Shown here piece after piece: positions 1 through 8,257 of a stretch of DNA of 36,889 bases (position 1 is the first letter of the stretch; every line of letters begins with the position of its first letter). The notes beneath the pieces are model-generated. The model was given only the letters and a program-made list of their open reading frames with translations. It was not told the origin of the DNA and made no database searches. Source of the DNA: Flavobacteriaceae bacterium. Lineage in GTDB: Bacteria > Bacteroidota > Bacteroidia > Flavobacteriales > Flavobacteriaceae. The stretch is taken from the NCBI GenBank assembly GCA_018608485.1, contig JABAZK010000145.1, forward strand, positions 1 to 36,889, written 5' to 3'. The position numbers were made by a program, and so were the translations under genes.

Positions 1-205
1 CACATACCTGATTACACATATAACCCAGATTAATTTGTAGAATTTCTAATTTTTTTGAGCGTAATGGGAACTGATTTGTTTCGGCTATTTTTTTTGCAAA
101 TGTTGGTAACTCTCCAGTAGCAAATAGTCCGTTTGATAAGATATTTAGTTGCCGTTCGGTATTGGCTAGTTCATTTTTTCTAGCTAAAAGTGATTTTTTA
201 CTCAT
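1..205 (-). CDS. arsS: ArsS-like radical SAM protein, N-terminal fragment (cut by window edge)
   Basis: Only the first 68 codons are in the window; the frame is open to base 1. The start is the ATG at 205-203, one base after the stop of the upstream AhpD-like gene, so the two are probably co-translated. The fragment ends in NLGYMCNQVC, which is the beginning of a radical SAM CX3CX2C iron-sulfur motif; the third cysteine lies outside. The sequence before it (LPTFAKKI, then KKLEILQINLGYMCNQVC) matches my recollection of the ArsS family, proposed to make the deoxyadenosyl-arsenic bond in arsenosugar biosynthesis. The neighbouring peroxidase-like protein and DUF547 gene fit that cluster. Family identity is inferred from a short stretch; a different radical SAM enzyme with the same leader is possible. 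Confidence 0.72.
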   Translation of the reverse strand, partial: MSKKSLLARKNELANTERQLNILSNGLFATGELPTFAKKIAETNQFPLRSKKLEILQINLGYMCNQVC

Positions 206-206
206 G

Positions 207-542
207 TTACATTTCCAATTTGTTCACTTTGTTCATCATTTGAACTCCGTGAACTAGTGTGGCGCCACTTTTAATGGCAGCACCTACATGAACAGCCTCC
301 ATCATTTCTTCTTTTGTAATACCTCGTTGTAAACCGTCTTTTGTGTAGGCATCTATACAATAGGGGCATTGTTCTGTGTGGGATACAGCCAGAGCAATCA
401 ATGATTTTTCACGAGCTGTTAGCGCTCCTGGTTCAAATACTTTTCCATAATAATCAAAGAATTTGTTTCCAAGTTCTTCATTCCACTCCGTTATGTTGCC
501 AAATTTGCGAAGATCGGCAGGGTCATAATATGTTTTAGACAT
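207..542 (-). CDS. AhpD-like, arsenosugar-cluster peroxidase-like protein
   Basis: A 111-residue protein of the carboxymuconolactone decarboxylase/AhpD fold. The family's redox pair is visible as C59-P-Y-C62 in the block EQCPYCIDAY, and H85 lies in AVHVGAAI. In classical AhpD the motif continues CxxCxxxH, but here the position after the second cysteine by four is Tyr66, so the proton-relay histidine is missing. That change, the small size and the position directly before the ArsS-like gene (one base apart) match the peroxidase-like proteins associated with arsenosugar biosynthesis. The role there is not established to my knowledge; redox or carrier function is inference. The DUF547 gene lies six bases upstream, so the three genes look like one minus-strand operon running out of the window. 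Confidence 0.85.
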   Translation of the reverse strand: MSKTYYDPADLRKFGNITEWNEELGNKFFDYYGKVFEPGALTAREKSLIALAVSHTEQCPYCIDAYTKDGLQRGITKEEMMEAVHVGAAIKSGATLVHGVQMMNKVNKLEM

Positions 543-548
543 AAAAAT

Positions 549-1256
549 TTATTTAATGTTCAAACTCCAGTCGTAAGTTAGGTATTTTATGCTTGCTTTT
601 TCATTTATTTTTTCACTAGCATAATTGTTTAAATATTCTATTATAGTTCCATTTTTTTTAAAATCAGAGGAAAACCAGTCAAATATTTTTGATAGCTCTA
701 CATTGTTTTTACTTATTTTATTTCTATCATCATCATTAATAAAATTTATCATCAAATTAGTTAAAGCAGTTTCTACATTACTTTCTGAAAAAGCGAAATT
801 TCCTAATTTAGGACAAGACATAGAAGCACAATTAATACCAACATGAATTCTTGGATCATTGTATTTTTTTCGTAAAATTTTATGTTCAATCCAGTCTAAT
901 GTGTAGGTGTTTTCACCCACTTTTATAAAAGGGGTCTTCCAAGCTGTTTTTCCGTCTATTTTAATATCCCTAATACTTTTCAGGGGGTATTTGGTTAAAA
1001 TAATTTTAATAGTGTAAGCATTGTAGGTATTTAACCAATAGGCCTTTTCTTTATTTAATGACCAATTTTCAGTTGGTATAGTCTCCTGTAGATACGTTAA
1101 ATAATTATCTAATATTGTTTCGTTTTTTTTTAAAGATTGATAATCTACCATTCCCTTCCTATCCACATTTTTTTTTAATAAACTATTAAAAATAGCGGTC
1201 TGCCCTTGTGTTGAAACAAATAAAAGCAGGCATATGAATGTAACAAATTTGTTCAT
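549..1256 (-). CDS. DUF547 domain-containing secreted protein
   Basis: The protein has 235 residues. A hydrophobic N-terminus (about residues 4-16, then STQGQT) looks like a Sec signal peptide with cleavage near residue 19, placing the mature protein in the periplasm or outside. The DUF547 signatures are present: WLNTYNAYTI at 74-83, and HVGINCASMSCPKL from residue 138, with C143 and C148. DUF547 has no settled biochemical function; it is distantly linked to papain/transglutaminase-like folds, which would give the Cys and His meaning, but this is inference. The gene ends six bases before the AhpD-like gene, and DUF547 genes recur beside arsenosugar genes in Flavobacteriia, so a linked role is plausible. 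No clear TAnnTTTG element was seen before its start. Confidence 0.83.
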   Translation of the reverse strand: MNKFVTFICLLLFVSTQGQTAIFNSLLKKNVDRKGMVDYQSLKKNETILDNYLTYLQETIPTENWSLNKEKAYWLNTYNAYTIKIILTKYPLKSIRDIKIDGKTAWKTPFIKVGENTYTLDWIEHKILRKKYNDPRIHVGINCASMSCPKLGNFAFSESNVETALTNLMINFINDDDRNKISKNNVELSKIFDWFSSDFKKNGTIIEYLNNYASEKINEKASIKYLTYDWSLNIK

Positions 1257-1309
1257 AAAACTATTATTTAGACGTTTAATTAGGGAGAGTTTACAAATAA
1301 AATCAATTT

Positions 1310-2011
1310 TTAAATTTCTATTTCTTCTCCCATTTTTAAATTAAAATATTTTCTAAAGGAAAAGACAACCATGTATAAAATTGGGGTATCTAATGCAGCT
1401 ATCATCATTTTAAAAACAACTCCACTAATTAATAATCCTAAAAATTTATCCCAAGAAATAATATCAAAAGAGCAAAGCAATAACAATACAGTTAGTGTAT
1501 CTATAATTTGAGATGAAAAGGTTGAAAAATTATTTCGTAACCACAAGTGTTTTCCTTTTGTAAGAGCTTTCCAGAAATGATATACTCTAATATCTATAAA
1601 CTGAGCAAATAAATACGCCATCATAGAAGCTAAAACTGCCAAAGGAGCAGCGCCAAACACTTCAATAAAAGTATTGTCATTAACTACAGACCAAGAAGTA
1701 GATGGAGCAGCCATGGAAACATAAACAATTCCTAAAGAAAAGAAAGAGGCAAAAATACCTGCAATAACAACATGATTAGCTTTCTTTTTACCGTATATCT
1801 CAGATAAAATATCTGTAATTAAAAAAGTAATCGGGTAAGGTAGTAAGCCAACAGAAACTTCAAATAATTTTACACCAAAAACTTCATTATCAAAAGGGTA
1901 CCAATAAAAAAATTTTTGAAAAATTAAATTAGACGTTACTAATGAAGCAATAAATAAGGCTGCTAGAATAAGGTATATTATTTGAGCTTGAGATTTTTTT
2001 TCGGCAATCAT
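1310..2011 (-). CDS. yhhQ: Queuosine precursor transporter (YhhQ/VUT family)
   Basis: This is a 233-residue integral membrane protein with about six hydrophobic segments, beginning near residues 11-30. Family features are the LPYPITFLITDILSEIYGKK block (with the acidic and Pro residues typical of YhhQ), the FAQFIDIRVYHFWK helix, and a stretch from about residue 155 (WLRNNFSTFSSQIIDT) characteristic of this family. YhhQ imports queuine precursors such as preQ0 or preQ1 across the inner membrane for tRNA modification. No queuosine gene or preQ1 riboswitch was seen next to it. Gaps on both sides (53 and 144 bases) suggest it is transcribed on its own or with the DUF547 operon downstream. The precise substrate is inferred from the family. 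Confidence 0.9.
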   Translation of the reverse strand: MIAEKKSQAQIIYLILAALFIASLVTSNLIFQKFFYWYPFDNEVFGVKLFEVSVGLLPYPITFLITDILSEIYGKKKANHVVIAGIFASFFSLGIVYVSMAAPSTSWSVVNDNTFIEVFGAAPLAVLASMMAYLFAQFIDIRVYHFWKALTKGKHLWLRNNFSTFSSQIIDTLTVLLLLCSFDIISWDKFLGLLISGVVFKMMIAALDTPILYMVVFSFRKYFNLKMGEEIEI

Positions 2012-2119
2012 ATAAACGAAAATACTAATTATTTATCATTACAATAGCTGGTGTTTTAAACTATTTAATAAGAAACTTTGAACCTTTCTAAAAGACTTCG
2101 AAATCAGATAAGAAATCCC

Positions 2120-2127
2120 TATTTTTG
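2120..2127 (+). promoter_or_regulatory. Bacteroidetes -7 promoter element before fabD
   Basis: TATTTTTG matches the TAnnTTTG -7 consensus of the Bacteroidetes primary sigma factor and ends 28 bases before the fabD ATG. No good -33 TTG was seen at the usual distance. The match is to a short, AT-rich motif, so support comes mainly from position. Confidence 0.6.
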
Positions 2128-2155
2128 CACCAGTAACAATTGAAATTTAATTTAA

Positions 2156-3043
2156 ATGAAAGCATATATTTTTCCTGGCCAAGGAGCTCAATTTACAGGG
2201 ATGGGTTTAGATTTATACAATAATTCCCAAATGGCTCATGAACTTTTTGAAAAGGCTAATGAAATTTTAGGATTTCGTATAACGGATATTATGTTTGAAG
2301 GAACAGCAGATCAATTAAAACAAACTAATGTTACACAACCCGCTATTTTTTTACATTCTGTAATATTAGCAAAAGTTTTAGGGAATTCATTTCAGCCAGA
2401 AATGGTAGCTGGTCATTCTTTAGGTGAAATTTCTGCTTTAGTAGCTGCAGGTGTTTTATCTTTTGAAGATGGGCTTCAGTTGGTTTCTAAACGGGCTGAA
2501 GCAATGCAAAAAGCTTGTGAAATTATGCCTTCAACTATGGCTGCAGTTTTAGGATTAGATGATCAAATTGTCGAGGAAGTTTGTGATGCTGTTGATGGAG
2601 TAGTCGTTGCTGCAAATTATAATTGCCCAGGTCAATTAGTGATTTCTGGAGAAGTTTCTGCCATAGAAACTGCTTGTGAATTACTAAAAGAAAAAGGGGC
2701 TAGAAGAGCCCTTGTTTTACCAGTTGGAGGTGCTTTTCATTCACCTATGATGGAGCCTGCAAGAGAGGAGTTAGCGGCTGCAATAAAGGCCACAAAATTT
2801 AATGAACCAACTTGTAGGGTATACCAAAACGTACCTGCGAAAGCAATAACAACTGCTCTTGAAATTAAAGAAAATTTAATAAAGCAATTAACAGCTCCAG
2901 TAAAGTGGACACAATCTATTCAATCTATGATAGCAGATGGTGGAACACAGTTTATTGAAGTTGGTCCAGGTAAAGTTTTACAAGGATTGATGAGAAAGAT
3001 AGATAGAAGTGTTGAGGCAGCAGGTGCTAGTCTTGAAGCTTGA
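2156..3043 (+). CDS. fabD: Malonyl-CoA:ACP transacylase
   Basis: FabD transfers malonyl from CoA to acyl carrier protein in cytoplasmic type II fatty acid synthesis. The 295-residue length is typical. Visible motifs are the N-terminal FPGQGAQ (oxyanion loop glutamine), the nucleophile elbow GHSLGE with Ser88, Arg113 in SKRAEAMQ (binds the malonyl carboxylate), His195 in GGAFHSPMM (catalytic partner) and VGPGKVLQGL near the C-terminus. All catalytic residues are intact. It is a single-gene unit: a -7 element precedes it, both neighbours are on the minus strand, and a strong hairpin terminator follows 17 bases after the stop. Other fab genes are not nearby. Confidence 0.97.
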   Translation: MKAYIFPGQGAQFTGMGLDLYNNSQMAHELFEKANEILGFRITDIMFEGTADQLKQTNVTQPAIFLHSVILAKVLGNSFQPEMVAGHSLGEISALVAAGVLSFEDGLQLVSKRAEAMQKACEIMPSTMAAVLGLDDQIVEEVCDAVDGVVVAANYNCPGQLVISGEVSAIETACELLKEKGARRALVLPVGGAFHSPMMEPAREELAAAIKATKFNEPTCRVYQNVPAKAITTALEIKENLIKQLTAPVKWTQSIQSMIADGGTQFIEVGPGKVLQGLMRKIDRSVEAAGASLEA

Positions 3044-3060
3044 AAAAAGTATGATTAATT

Positions 3061-3090
3061 AAAAATCCCGTTCATTAGAGCGGGATTTTT
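3061..3090. terminator. Bidirectional intrinsic terminator between fabD and the M16 peptidase
   Basis: Perfect 10-bp inverted repeat AAAAATCCCG / CGGGATTTTT with a 10-base loop. Each arm supplies a T-run in its own reading direction, so it can end fabD on the plus strand and the M16 peptidase (stop at 3097) on the minus strand. Confidence 0.93.
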
Positions 3091-3096
3091 TATGTT

Positions 3097-5928
3097 TTAA
3101 TCTTTAATTTGAATTTCTGTATTATTTAATAAAACAGGTTTTCCAAAACCAAGTTGTTCCATTCGTTTTAATTGAGTTTTAGCATCACCAGCAACAAACC
3201 AAATCATTTTATTTGGATCTATATATTTATTCGCTAATTCTTGAATTCGCTCAATAGTCATATTATTTACAATCTTTTCACGATCGCTCATATAATCAGC
3301 TTTCAAACCATAATTACTTATGTTTTGTAGCATTCTTAATTTTGCTCCCATGGTTTCAAAAGCTCTAGTATTACTTTTAATTAAGAAACCTTTAGAGGTT
3401 GTTAAATCTTTTTCATCATAGTTTTTACCATAATTAGCTAAGATGCTTTTCACTAATTGTGAAGCCTCTAGAGTTACATTACTTCTTACGCCACTAGAAA
3501 TTGTAAAAGATCCTTTTTCTTTTCCTCCAGAAAAACTAGATCTAATTCCGTAAGTATATCCTTTCCCTTCTCTTAGTTGTTGTGTTAATTGAGAAGCAAA
3601 TCCGCCACCACCAAGTCTATAATTCATAACACTTGCAGGAAAATAATCAGCATCATTAAATGCTAAGGCAGGAGAACCAAAGCGTAATTGAGATTGTTTA
3701 GCATTTGGAATATCATAAAAATATACTATAGATTTCTTTGGTTGTTCAGGAGTTTTATATGCTGGAATTATTACTTCTTTTGCAGTCCAATTCTCTTCTA
3801 AATCCCTTAAGGATTCCATAACAACATTTTTGCTAATATCTCCAACAACATGCATTTTAGCAACAGAAGGTGAAATATAATTGTTGTAATAGGATTTTAA
3901 ATCGTCAATTGTAATTGAATTTACAGAAGCGATTGTCCCATAAACGTTTTTAGAACGAATGTTGTCTTTACCATAAATTAGCTCACTATAAACATTTGCT
4001 GCAATTGATCTAGGACTTGCTTCTTGCTGTCTTAAATTACTAATGGCTCTTTTCTTTAGTAGTTCAAATTCAGTTTCTTCCCATCTTGGTTCTAATAGCA
4101 TTTCTTTAACTAATGCTATCGTTGCATTGTAGTTTTTAGCTAATGTTGTTCCACTTACTATAATACTTTCTTTACCAGCAGAAATACTTCCTGAAGCACC
4201 TAATTGTGATAGAGCATCTTCTAATTCACTAACAGTTTTGTTTTTTGTTCCTTTTTCTAATAAATCAGCAGTTAAATTTGCAACTCCTAATTTATCCATT
4301 CTTTCAACTAGTTGACCACCATCAATAATTAAATTGAATTGTACTAGGGGAACTTCATCACTTTCAATACCAAATACTTTTAAACCATTTTCTAATTTAG
4401 ATTCCCAAACAGTTGGTGTTTTTGCAACTGGTGTTGGTCCGTAATTTGGTTCAATAGATCTATCAAAAGTTGTAGGAGTTTTCTCATATTTAGCTGTAAT
4501 TGATGCATCAAAATTTTCTTCTGCTCCAATTATAATTTTTTCTTCTTTAATGATTGCTTCTTTTGCATTTGATAATGCTAATTTTTTTCCATTTTTTGGC
4601 ACAAAACTGGTAGCAATGTAATTCTCCCCTTTGATATATTTATTAAAAACATTCATTACATCTTCTGTAGTAACTGCCAAAGTTCTTTTAATATCTTTAG
4701 TAACAAAACCTGGATCTCCGGTATAAGTATTATAGGAAGCTAAACGAGTCCCTTTTCCTATTACACTAGATAAACTTCTATAAAAACCAGTTTCTTGTCC
4801 GGCTTTAATTCTATCCAAATCCTTTTTAGGAATTCCGTTCTTTTCAAATTCTGTAAAAGCTGTTTCAATCCCATTTTTAACATCGTCTAACTTTCTATTA
4901 TTGAAGGCTCTAACAGATAATTGCATTTGACCTGCAACTTCTGAAGTATAACTTCCCATATCAACATATGATGTTAATTTTAAATCATCAATCAATACTT
5001 TATTTAAGGGAGCTTCTTTGCCAGAAGTTAAATATTCAGACAATACGTCCAATGCATAAGAATCTTCATGATATAATTCTTTTGTTGGCCAAACCATTGT
5101 AAGTTGAGGTAAGCGAGCAAAATTGTCTTCGTAATACAAAGATTTGCTTTCGGCTACAAAACCTGCTTCTTTTTGTAATGGAGTTATTTCTTCTCCTCTA
5201 GGAATTTCATCAAAATATTTATAAACCCATTTCTTAGCTTGGGCAATATCTATATCACCAGAAAGTACTAGAGTAGAATTGTTTGGAACATACCATTTTT
5301 TAAAGAATGTTTTTACATCCTCTAAAGTAGCATTTTGTAGATCCTCCAGAGATCCGATTACTTGCCAATTATAAGGATGATTTTTTGGATATAGATTTCT
5401 ATCTATAATTTGCTGATTATAACCATAAGGTCTATTATCTACGCTTTGTCTTTTTTCGTTTTTTACAACTTGCTTTTCTTTAGCTAAAACAGGATCGGTA
5501 ACTGTATTAATAAACCAACCTAATTTATCTGCTTCTGCCCAAATCATTTTTTCTAAAGCATCACTTGGTATAGTTTGTAAATAATTTGTTCGATCTCTTG
5601 AAGTAGATCCGTTTGCCCCAGAACCTCCAATTCTTGCACTCATTTTATCGAGCCCACCTTTTCCTAAATTTTCAGATTCCAAAAATAAAAGATGTTCAAA
5701 TAAATGTGCAAAACCTGTTCTTCCTTCGATTTCTCTTCCAGAACCAACATGTGCCATTAATTCTACAGCTACAACAGGATCAGATCTATCTATATGAAAT
5801 ATAACATCTAAACCATTGTCAAGAGTGATTTTTTCGAAGTTTATAGAAAGTTCTGGTATTGTGTTTTTTGTTGGTTGACAGGCTATAAAAAGAGTAACCA
5901 TTAATCCTAAAATAATTTTTTTAGTCAT
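3097..5928 (-). CDS. M16 family zinc peptidase, two-domain lipoprotein
   Basis: A 943-residue tandem M16 protease. The N-terminus is a lipoprotein signal: a charged start, a hydrophobic stretch, then FIAC with the lipid cysteine at residue 17, so membrane anchoring in the envelope is likely. The first M16 unit has the inverted zinc motif HLFEH (H75, E78, H79) and the third ligand in the EKQVVKNE block (probably E158). A second unit begins near residue 510 (WESKLENGLKVFG) and has no HxxEH, as expected for the catalytically dead half of M16 enzymes. An RLGGGGFASQL and GKGYTYGIRSSF region late in the protein is the conserved substrate-binding loop of that half. These enzymes degrade or process peptides; the substrate is unknown. 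It lies 55 bases behind galE. Confidence 0.93.
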   Translation of the reverse strand: MTKKIILGLMVTLFIACQPTKNTIPELSINFEKITLDNGLDVIFHIDRSDPVVAVELMAHVGSGREIEGRTGFAHLFEHLLFLESENLGKGGLDKMSARIGGSGANGSTSRDRTNYLQTIPSDALEKMIWAEADKLGWFINTVTDPVLAKEKQVVKNEKRQSVDNRPYGYNQQIIDRNLYPKNHPYNWQVIGSLEDLQNATLEDVKTFFKKWYVPNNSTLVLSGDIDIAQAKKWVYKYFDEIPRGEEITPLQKEAGFVAESKSLYYEDNFARLPQLTMVWPTKELYHEDSYALDVLSEYLTSGKEAPLNKVLIDDLKLTSYVDMGSYTSEVAGQMQLSVRAFNNRKLDDVKNGIETAFTEFEKNGIPKKDLDRIKAGQETGFYRSLSSVIGKGTRLASYNTYTGDPGFVTKDIKRTLAVTTEDVMNVFNKYIKGENYIATSFVPKNGKKLALSNAKEAIIKEEKIIIGAEENFDASITAKYEKTPTTFDRSIEPNYGPTPVAKTPTVWESKLENGLKVFGIESDEVPLVQFNLIIDGGQLVERMDKLGVANLTADLLEKGTKNKTVSELEDALSQLGASGSISAGKESIIVSGTTLAKNYNATIALVKEMLLEPRWEETEFELLKKRAISNLRQQEASPRSIAANVYSELIYGKDNIRSKNVYGTIASVNSITIDDLKSYYNNYISPSVAKMHVVGDISKNVVMESLRDLEENWTAKEVIIPAYKTPEQPKKSIVYFYDIPNAKQSQLRFGSPALAFNDADYFPASVMNYRLGGGGFASQLTQQLREGKGYTYGIRSSFSGGKEKGSFTISSGVRSNVTLEASQLVKSILANYGKNYDEKDLTTSKGFLIKSNTRAFETMGAKLRMLQNISNYGLKADYMSDREKIVNNMTIERIQELANKYIDPNKMIWFVAGDAKTQLKRMEQLGFGKPVLLNNTEIQIKD

Positions 5929-5969
5929 GAGTGAATTTTTTTAATATTTAGTAATAGTTCTAATATTTA

Positions 5970-5993
5970 AAAACAGTATATAATTACTGTTTT
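5970..5993 (-). terminator. Hairpin overlapping the galE stop; possible weak terminator
   Basis: Perfect 9-bp inverted repeat AAAACAGTA / TACTGTTTT around the loop TATAAT. The galE stop codon (5986-5984) lies inside it. Read on the minus strand the hairpin ends in a run of five T that is largely part of the stem. The stem is AT-rich, so it may be a weak terminator, an RNA stability element, or chance. Confidence 0.4.
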
Positions 5994-6991
5994 AATTGCC
6001 ATTTCCAAGCAGCCAATAGTGCTTCTTCAAGTGTTTTTTCTGTTTCCCAACCCAATTCAACTTTAGCTAATGCAGTATCTGCATAGGCAGAGGTAATATC
6101 TCCCTCTCTTCTGCCAACAATTTTATAGTTAAGTTTAGTCTTGGAAACCTTTTCAAAAGCTTGGATAACCTCTAAAACAGAACTCCCAGTTCCAGTTCCA
6201 ACATTAAAAACTTCAAAATCTTTTTTATTATTATTTTTTAATAATCTTTCTAATGCAGCTATGTGTGCTTTTGCCAAATCTACAACATGTATATAATCAC
6301 GAACCGCAGTTCCATCTTTGGTAGGGTAGTCATCTCCAAAAACAGATAACTCTTTTCTAATACCAGCTGCAGTTTGTGTTACAAAAGGAATTAAATTTTG
6401 AGGAACACCAATAGGTAACTCTCCTATATTAGCTGTTTCGTGAGCTCCAATCGGGTTAAAATATCTTAAGGCAATAGCCTTTAGTCCGTTTGCTTTACAA
6501 CTTTCTCTAATTATTTCCTCACCAATTTGCTTCGTGTTTCCGTAGGGAGATTCTGCGGGTTTAGTTGGAGCATTTTCTGTAATTGGCAACTCATCTGCTT
6601 GACCATAAACAGTACATGAAGAGCTGAAAATAAAGTTAGATAATTTGTGTTTTTTCATCTCTTTGAGAAGATAGACTAAGGTGCTTATATTATTTTCGTA
6701 ATATAATAATGGATTCTTTACACTTTCTCCTACTGCTTTTGATGCTGCAAAGTGTATGATTCCATCTATTTTGTTGTTTTTAAAAAAATCTTCAACAGCT
6801 ATTTTATTCCTTAAATCGATATTAAAATAAGAGGGTTTTATACTAGTTATTGAAGTGATACTATCTAAAACTTCAATTTTTGAATTGTATAAATTATCAA
6901 TAATAACAACCTCATAGCCTGCTTGTTGAAGTTCAACAACAGTATGAGAACCGATAAAGCCAAGTCCTCCTGTTACTAATATTTTTTTCAT
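5984..6991 (-). CDS. galE: UDP-glucose 4-epimerase
   Basis: A 335-residue extended short-chain dehydrogenase that interconverts UDP-glucose and UDP-galactose (or the N-acetyl forms) in the cytoplasm with bound NAD. The NAD-binding GxxGxxG is G8-G11-G14 in TGGLGFIG. The catalytic set is Ser125 in FSSSCTVYG and Tyr150-x3-Lys154 in SPYGNTKQ. The ALRYFNPIGAH and GTAVRDYIHVVDLA blocks are typical GalE signatures. Length is normal and no key residue is missing. It sits 29 bases after a DegT-type nucleotide-sugar aminotransferase, suggesting supply of sugars for surface polysaccharide or glycan. A related UDP-GlcNAc epimerase activity cannot be excluded from sequence alone. Confidence 0.95.
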   Translation of the reverse strand: MKKILVTGGLGFIGSHTVVELQQAGYEVVIIDNLYNSKIEVLDSITSITSIKPSYFNIDLRNKIAVEDFFKNNKIDGIIHFAASKAVGESVKNPLLYYENNISTLVYLLKEMKKHKLSNFIFSSSCTVYGQADELPITENAPTKPAESPYGNTKQIGEEIIRESCKANGLKAIALRYFNPIGAHETANIGELPIGVPQNLIPFVTQTAAGIRKELSVFGDDYPTKDGTAVRDYIHVVDLAKAHIAALERLLKNNNKKDFEVFNVGTGTGSSVLEVIQAFEKVSKTKLNYKIVGRREGDITSAYADTALAKVELGWETEKTLEEALLAAWKWQLKQ

Positions 6992-7020
6992 AAGGGATCT
7001 TTTTTTGTTTAAAATTTGAA

Positions 7021-8184
7021 CTAACCTACAAAATCATTGATTTTTTTTGTAATAAAAGCTAACTGCTCTTTATCTAATTCTGTGTGCATCGGTAAGGAAA
7101 TTACCGTTTCAATTAATTCATTAGTTGTGGTAAAGTCATCTTCTTGATAACGATTGTCTTGATATGCTTTTTGTGCGTGTAACGGCACTGGATAATAGAT
7201 AGCATTAGGAATTCCGTTATTTAATAAATGTTGGTGTAATTCATCTCGTTTTCCATTGGTTATTTTGATGGTGTATTGATGAAATACATGACAGTCACAA
7301 GAGTCACAAATCTCTCCACAATTTACTGTTGCATTAGATTTTGTAGTTGGTGTAATGATATTAGCATTTTGAGAAAAAGCATTGTTGTAGTATCTAGCCG
7401 CGTCTCTTCTGGCATCACAATACTTGTCTAACAAAGGTAATTTAGTTTTTAAAACTGCCGCTTGAATACTATCTAATCTTGAGTTTACACCTACTACATC
7501 ATGATAATAACGTTTATACATACCATGATTAACCATTCCGCGTATGGTATGTGCTAAATCATCATCATTGGTAAAAATTGCACCACCATCACCATAGCAA
7601 CCCAGATTCTTTGAAGGAAAAAATGATGTAGTTCCTACATGACCAATAGTTCCAACTTTTTGTTTGCGTCCATCAGCAAAAGTGTAGCTTGCACCAATGG
7701 CTTGAGCTGTATCCTCAATTACAAATAAGTTATGTTTTTCAGCAATTTCCATTACTGCATCCATATTGGCGCATAATCCGAATAAATGAACTGGAACAAT
7801 GGCTTTTGTTTTTGGAGTGATGGCTTTTTTTAAGGCATCAATATCGATGTTAAACGTATTTGGTTCAACATCAATCAATACGGGGGTTAATTTTAATAGG
7901 GCAATTACTTCAACAGTGGCTGCAAAAGTAAAATCTACAGTAATTACTTCATCGCCTTGTTCAAGCCCCAAGCCCATCATGGCTATTTGTAATGCATCGG
8001 TTCCGTTTGCACACGGAATAACATGTTTTACAGATAAGTATTTCTCTAAATCTTCCTGAAATTGATGTACATATGGTCCATTAATATAAGCGGAGGAATT
8101 CAAAACTTCTTCAATAGAGGAGTCAATAGTTTTTTTGATATTTGAGTACTGACCTTGAAGATCAACCATCTGAATTTTTTTCAT
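7021..8184 (-). CDS. DegT/DnrJ/EryC1/StrS family aminotransferase
   Basis: A pyridoxal-phosphate enzyme, 387 residues from the chosen start, that typically aminates keto-nucleotide sugars for surface glycans. Lys192 in SFFPSKNLGCYGDGGA forms the internal aldimine, and Asp158 in VIEDTAQA contacts the pyridine nitrogen. PVHLFG and SRLDSIQAAVL are further signatures. The frame is open to an ATG at 8208, but a -7 element lies at 8206-8213, so the ATG at 8184 (MKKIQMVDLQ) is preferred. An unusual cysteine-rich stretch, C289-x3-C293-x2-C296-x-C298-H299, precedes the conserved FHQYTI block and may bind a metal. The sugar substrate is not determinable; the galE neighbour supports nucleotide-sugar metabolism. 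Confidence 0.9.
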   Translation of the reverse strand: MKKIQMVDLQGQYSNIKKTIDSSIEEVLNSSAYINGPYVHQFQEDLEKYLSVKHVIPCANGTDALQIAMMGLGLEQGDEVITVDFTFAATVEVIALLKLTPVLIDVEPNTFNIDIDALKKAITPKTKAIVPVHLFGLCANMDAVMEIAEKHNLFVIEDTAQAIGASYTFADGRKQKVGTIGHVGTTSFFPSKNLGCYGDGGAIFTNDDDLAHTIRGMVNHGMYKRYYHDVVGVNSRLDSIQAAVLKTKLPLLDKYCDARRDAARYYNNAFSQNANIITPTTKSNATVNCGEICDSCDCHVFHQYTIKITNGKRDELHQHLLNNGIPNAIYYPVPLHAQKAYQDNRYQEDDFTTTNELIETVISLPMHTELDKEQLAFITKKINDFVG

Positions 8185-8205
8185 TGATACAGGATTTATA
8201 GAGAT

Positions 8206-8213
8206 CAAAAATA
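8206..8213 (-). promoter_or_regulatory. -7 element for the degT-galE unit
   Basis: Minus-strand TATTTTTG (plus strand CAAAAATA) fits TAnnTTTG and lies 21 bases before the ATG at 8184. It overlaps the alternative upstream ATG at 8208 and so argues against it. It forms a compact divergent pair with the plus-strand element at 8228-8235. Confidence 0.6.
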
Positions 8214-8227
8214 CAATATAAATCTGT

Positions 8228-8235
8228 TATCTTTG
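8228..8235 (+). promoter_or_regulatory. -7 element for the penicillin-acylase-family gene
   Basis: TATCTTTG fits TAnnTTTG and ends 22 bases before the ATG at 8258. The matching upstream region overlaps the core of the divergent degT promoter. Confidence 0.65.
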
Positions 8236-8257
8236 GGCAAAATTAAATTTATCAGAG

